This document shows, piece by piece, positions 6,878-8,890 of a stretch of DNA of 8,890 nucleotides. Both the position numbers and the translations under genes were made by a program. This stretch comes from Holophagae bacterium. Lineage in GTDB: Bacteria; Acidobacteriota; Thermoanaerobaculia; Thermoanaerobaculales; Sulfomarinibacteraceae. Each line of letters starts with the position of its first letter. Positions within the stretch are counted from its first letter, which is position 1. The notes beneath the pieces were generated by a model, which was given only the letters and a program-made list of their open reading frames with translations, searched no databases and was not told the DNA's origin. Where the stretch lies: assembly GCA_030637505.1 (NCBI GenBank), contig DAOWGJ010000253.1, positions 1 through 8,890 on the forward strand, given 5' to 3'.

Positions 6878-8362
6878 TCAGTCCTCGGTGAACACGACGG
6901 GGATCTTCGTGGTCGACGAAGCCCCGCTGTCGCTGTCCTTGATGGTGACCTTCAGTTCGTAACGGCGGTCTGTGGACAGCGCCTCGAGGGGCAACTGTGT
7001 ACCCCACACCCAGGTCGAAGAACCCGCAGGAGAGAAATGAGCGGGTTGAGACGGCTGAGCAGGCGTCGACTTGCCGTCGATGTACCATCGCATGCGAACG
7101 GTCCCGGTGCGAACCGCCTCCTCGGCCTCCGGCAAGACCAGCAGGCAAAAGATCGAGAGATTCTCACCCTTGAGGTAGCGCCCGTCCGGCCGAACTGCCA
7201 GATGGTATCCACCGAAGATGAACGGTTCACCAACGGAAGCATCGGGGCGCTGCTCAACCGAAGCACCGGCGAATGCCGGCGTGATAAAGGTCTCGGCGTC
7301 GCCCTCAAAGTTAAGGTCAAACCGCTCGACATGGAGAACCCCACCGGCGTCTGCCAAGGCTACGTCAAGAACTGACTCACCATCCGGCGCAGGGATGGCC
7401 GCCTCGTACACGACACCAAGAGACCCTGCCAGGCCCGAAATCGCCGTCCGGAAGCTGCCCACAATCTCACCACCGTGGCTCAGCCGGCCGACCATCGTCA
7501 TCGCAGTCGGGGCATCCTCAGGCATCCGCACGCTGAGCCACCCGAGGTTGACACCAGGACCCGCGGCGCCCTGTGCCACATCCGCCACAACACCCAAAAC
7601 GGTCTTCCCAGAATCCAACCAGGCCAGTTCTTCTGGTGTTGCCGGGGGCACATCAGGAATCAAGCCGAATACCGGTACGGACTCAAGATCGGGATGAACC
7701 ACCAGTGCTGCCGGCGCTGCATCCAGGACCGCCGCGGCATCGGCCGACTTGCGAATTCCCAACTGGGTGCGAAACAGGCCCTCGCCTTCGTGGTCGAAAA
7801 AGGCAAACGAAATCAGGTCGGATTTGGTCGGCCACTCTATGCCGGCCGGTAACTGTTCCCGGCTATAGCCCCACAGGTCCGCCCTGCCCTTGTTGAGGTT
7901 GAAACTGACACCCTGCATCTGGATGTGGGCGTCAATGTCCGATGAACTGGGACGAGGAGGCTGACCGGTGCGGTAAAGCCTGGCCAGGTATTCGCCGATT
8001 TCATTGCGGGCATATTCTTTTGGTCCCCCAAGAAGGATCAATGTCCTGCCACGATCGGTCAGTGCACCCCGACGCTCCTCCTCGGCGAACTCGGCATCGG
8101 CATGCGCAACTCTCAAATTGAACTGGGTGCGGAATTCATTTTCCCGGGTTGAGAGATCCGGATCCCTCTTGGCCCAAAACAGCTCGATGAAGTCTTCAGC
8201 CGCCTGATCATCGGCAATCGCAGACCAGGCCGAACGTTCAACTTCGGTCAGAAGAAATCCCTCGGGCCCGTCGGCCCAGCTTCGATACTCCTCGCCGTGT
8301 TCTGCTCCAACGGGAAGGACCGTCAAAAGACACACAGCACCACACAGCAGGACAATCTTCAT
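6878..8362 (-). CDS. Secreted GWxTD-domain protein
   Basis: This 494-residue protein begins with a signal peptide (hydrophobic residues 3-19, likely cleavage after VGA at 18-20), so it is exported. Residues about 35-190 form a GWxTD domain. Before the signature come LLTEVERSAWSAIADDQAAE, FIELFWAKRDPD (58-69) and ENEFR (74-78), all typical of the family. The signature reads GALTDRGR at 99-106, with alanine where the naming tryptophan normally sits, then TLILLGGPKE. Residues 200-494 are beta-rich with no motif I recognise. The GWxTD domain is common in Acidobacteriota and Bacteroidota-like lineages, and its function is not established. The start at 8362 has GGAGG at 8368-8372 five bases upstream; the longer reading to 8491 would bury the signal peptide. 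The gene is followed at 53 bases by mfd, probably on one transcript, though no functional link can be read. Confidence 0.9.
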   Translation of the reverse strand: MKIVLLCGAVCLLTVLPVGAEHGEEYRSWADGPEGFLLTEVERSAWSAIADDQAAEDFIELFWAKRDPDLSTRENEFRTQFNLRVAHADAEFAEEERRGALTDRGRTLILLGGPKEYARNEIGEYLARLYRTGQPPRPSSSDIDAHIQMQGVSFNLNKGRADLWGYSREQLPAGIEWPTKSDLISFAFFDHEGEGLFRTQLGIRKSADAAAVLDAAPAALVVHPDLESVPVFGLIPDVPPATPEELAWLDSGKTVLGVVADVAQGAAGPGVNLGWLSVRMPEDAPTAMTMVGRLSHGGEIVGSFRTAISGLAGSLGVVYEAAIPAPDGESVLDVALADAGGVLHVERFDLNFEGDAETFITPAFAGASVEQRPDASVGEPFIFGGYHLAVRPDGRYLKGENLSIFCLLVLPEAEEAVRTGTVRMRWYIDGKSTPAQPSQPAHFSPAGSSTWVWGTQLPLEALSTDRRYELKVTIKDSDSGASSTTKIPVVFTED

Positions 8363-8367
8363 CGCCG

Positions 8368-8372
8368 CCTCC
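8368..8372 (-). promoter_or_regulatory. Ribosome binding site of the GWxTD gene
   Basis: On the minus strand GGAGG is followed by the 5-base spacer CGGCG and the ATG at 8362. It selects the start directly ahead of the signal peptide. Confidence 0.7.
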
Positions 8373-8381
8373 GAGCTAGGG

Positions 8382-8410
8382 AGTGTAGCGTGCCGACGTC
8401 TGAAGCAAAA
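8382..8410 (-). promoter_or_regulatory. Candidate promoter for the GWxTD-mfd transcript
   Basis: On the minus strand TACACT (8387 to 8382) is a fair -10 element about 20 bases before the start codon. The possible -35 elements are weak: TTTTGC at 17-base spacing, or TTGCTT at 15-base spacing. Such matches arise by chance in this kind of sequence. Confidence 0.3.
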
Positions 8411-8473
8411 GGGCGATGGGGGACAACCAACGCCGGCATACATATCAGCGAGCGCCCGAACCCTCAAATCGGC

Positions 8474-8552
8474 GCGTGCCGGGTACGGCATTCTCCACCG
8501 GGCAGCCCCTCAGCGAACGAAGCCGCCGCGGTGAATGCCTTACCGGGCAACG
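8474..8552. repeat. Long imperfect palindrome
   Basis: TGCCGGGTACGGCATTC at 8477-8493 and GAATGCCTTACCGGGCA at 8533-8549 are inverted with two mismatches in 17. Outside them GCG at 8474-8476 can pair with CGC at 8550-8552 across a one-base bulge, and inside them CACCG (8496-8500) matches CGGTG (8529-8533). It could fold as a stem of more than 20 pairs. Its role is unknown. Confidence 0.55.
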
Positions 8553-8606
8553 CTCGGCGAGCGCGACTGCGATCGCGTGTTGGCCGACGCCGTTGGCCGT
8601 CGAGGT

Positions 8607-8664
8607 CATTTTCCGGCGGGGCGATTCCCTCCCATTTCCTGTACCCAAGCCCCTCCGGAAAATG
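8607..8664. repeat. 15-bp inverted repeat
   Basis: CATTTTCCGGCGGGG at 8607-8621 and CCCCTCCGGAAAATG at 8650-8664 are inverted copies with one mismatch, separated by 28 bases. It belongs to the cluster of palindromes upstream of the GWxTD gene. Confidence 0.6.
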
Positions 8665-8687
8665 CACCGAGCGGGGGCGCAAAGCGG

Positions 8688-8732
8688 CCCCGAAGGCCGG
8701 GGATAAAATCAGGAGCAGGGACAGGGTCAGAC
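8688..8732 (+). repeat. Dispersed GC-rich repeat, copy C
   Basis: CCCCGAAGGCCGGGG at 8688-8702 is followed after exactly 15 unrelated bases by GGGACAGGG at 8718-8726. This is the order and spacing of copy B on the opposite strand, so C and B face each other. Block 2 diverges after GGGACAGGG, reading TCAGACC in place of GCCGCGCC. Confidence 0.6.
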
Positions 8733-8745
8733 CGTTACAGCGGTC
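8730..8745. repeat. Small palindrome between repeat copies C and B
   Basis: GACCG at 8730-8734 and CGGTC at 8741-8745 can pair around a 6-base loop, TTACAG. It sits in the axis between the two facing repeat copies. Confidence 0.35.
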
Positions 8746-8750
8746 GTGAT

Positions 8751-8799
8751 CCGGGGTTGCTGGCGCGGCCCCTGTCCCAGACCCATCCTCCAACCCCGG
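8751..8799. repeat. 9-bp inverted repeat spanning copy B
   Basis: CCGGGGTTG at 8751-8759 is exactly complementary to CAACCCCGG at 8791-8799. The 31-base loop holds block 2 of repeat copy B, so this pairing competes with a hairpin inside block 1. Confidence 0.5.
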
Positions 8800-8808
8800 C
8801 CTTCGGGG
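8760..8808 (-). repeat. Dispersed GC-rich repeat, copy B
   Basis: Read on the minus strand, block 1 CCCGAAGGCCGGGG (8807 to 8794) is followed after 15 bases by GGGACAGGGGCCGCGCCAG (8778 to 8760). The last 17 bases are identical to copy A at 864-880. The shared blocks with different spacer sequence indicate a family of related elements, not a recent duplication. Confidence 0.7.
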
Positions 8809-8815
8809 GCAGGAA

Positions 8816-8878
8816 CCGACGCCAGCCTGTAGGGCTGCCGAGCCGACAGGCTCGGACCCGCGAAGCGGGTGGCGTGGG
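8816..8878. other. Branched foldable structure with alternative hairpins
   Basis: An outer stem ACGCCA (8819-8824) with TGGCGT (8870-8875) can close two adjacent hairpins: CCGAGCC-GACA-GGCTCGG (8838-8855) and ACCCGC-GAA-GCGGGT (8856-8870). A competing stem AGCCTGT (8824-8830) with ACAGGCT (8846-8852) excludes the first hairpin. The outer and second stems share the base at 8870. No known RNA family is recognised, and the strand is undetermined. Confidence 0.45.
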
Positions 8879-8890
8879 CAGAAAGCACAC

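Larger units (their letters stand above)
8411..8890. other. Gene-free region rich in inverted repeats
   Basis: No open frame here looks like a real gene: the longest, on the minus strand at 8464-8793, has no recognisable domain and runs through inverted repeats and two copies of the dispersed repeat. The stretch contains an imperfect palindrome at about 8474-8552, a 15-bp inverted repeat at 8607-8664, repeat copies C and B, and a branched foldable structure at 8816-8878. It may extend beyond the window edge. Confidence 0.6.

Noticed and set aside
6825..7148. N-terminal extension of the mfd frame
   Set aside because: The extra 108 codons overlap the conserved reading of the GWxTD gene, are rich in Arg, Gly and His, and do not resemble Mfd. 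At most the last 19 codons may belong to the protein.
8363..8491. Longer start for the GWxTD protein
   Set aside because: It would place 43 unlike residues before a clear signal peptide, whereas the ATG at 8362 has a well-spaced GGAGG.
8474..8552. Integron attC site
   Set aside because: The length and folding are suggestive, but no GTTRRRY / RYYYAAC core pair is present at the ends and there is no cassette array or integrase.
8464..8793. Minus-strand open frame of 109 codons
   Set aside because: It runs through several inverted repeats and two repeat copies, has no recognisable domain or good ribosome binding site, and competes with other equally long frames in the same DNA.

Overview
The window is a GC-rich bacterial chromosome segment with four well-supported protein-coding blocks. 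The gene set (a GWxTD-domain secreted protein directly upstream of mfd, and an ECF sigma factor with the TAASRYR type of region 4 followed by a single-pass membrane protein) looks most like Acidobacteriota or a related deep-branching environmental lineage. This is inference from protein style, not a database result. There are no rRNA, tRNA or CRISPR features, no recognisable transposase gene and no phage genes.

Layout: (1) positions 43-729, plus strand, a DUF2461/TIGR02453 conserved protein of unknown function. (2) 730-938, a convergent intergenic gap holding one copy of a dispersed GC-rich repeat. (3) 3219 down to 939, minus strand, a tightly coupled three-gene operon: an ECF sigma factor, a small single-pass membrane protein (putative anti-sigma factor) and a larger membrane-anchored protein of unknown function. 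Both gene junctions are 4-base ATGA overlaps. (4) 3220-3491, an intergenic stretch with a possible operator palindrome, a short-word repeat relic and a perfect 24-bp inverted repeat that probably ends mfd transcription. (5) 8362 down to 3492, minus strand, a secreted GWxTD-domain protein followed closely by mfd, the transcription-repair coupling factor. (6) 8363-8890, over 500 bases without a convincing gene, filled with inverted repeats and two further copies of the dispersed repeat.

How the genes may work together: the sigma/membrane-protein pair looks like a signal-responsive regulatory module, and the third gene is co-translated with it and so is a candidate sensor, co-regulator or effector at the membrane. 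GWxTD and mfd probably share a transcript, but no functional link can be read from the sequence. The most unusual material is the palindromic repeat content: three related copies of a two-block repeat at 830-880, 8688-8732 and 8760-8808, a branched foldable structure at 8816-8878, and the nested palindrome behind mfd. These resemble REP/MITE-type non-autonomous elements, but no partner transposase is present in the window.
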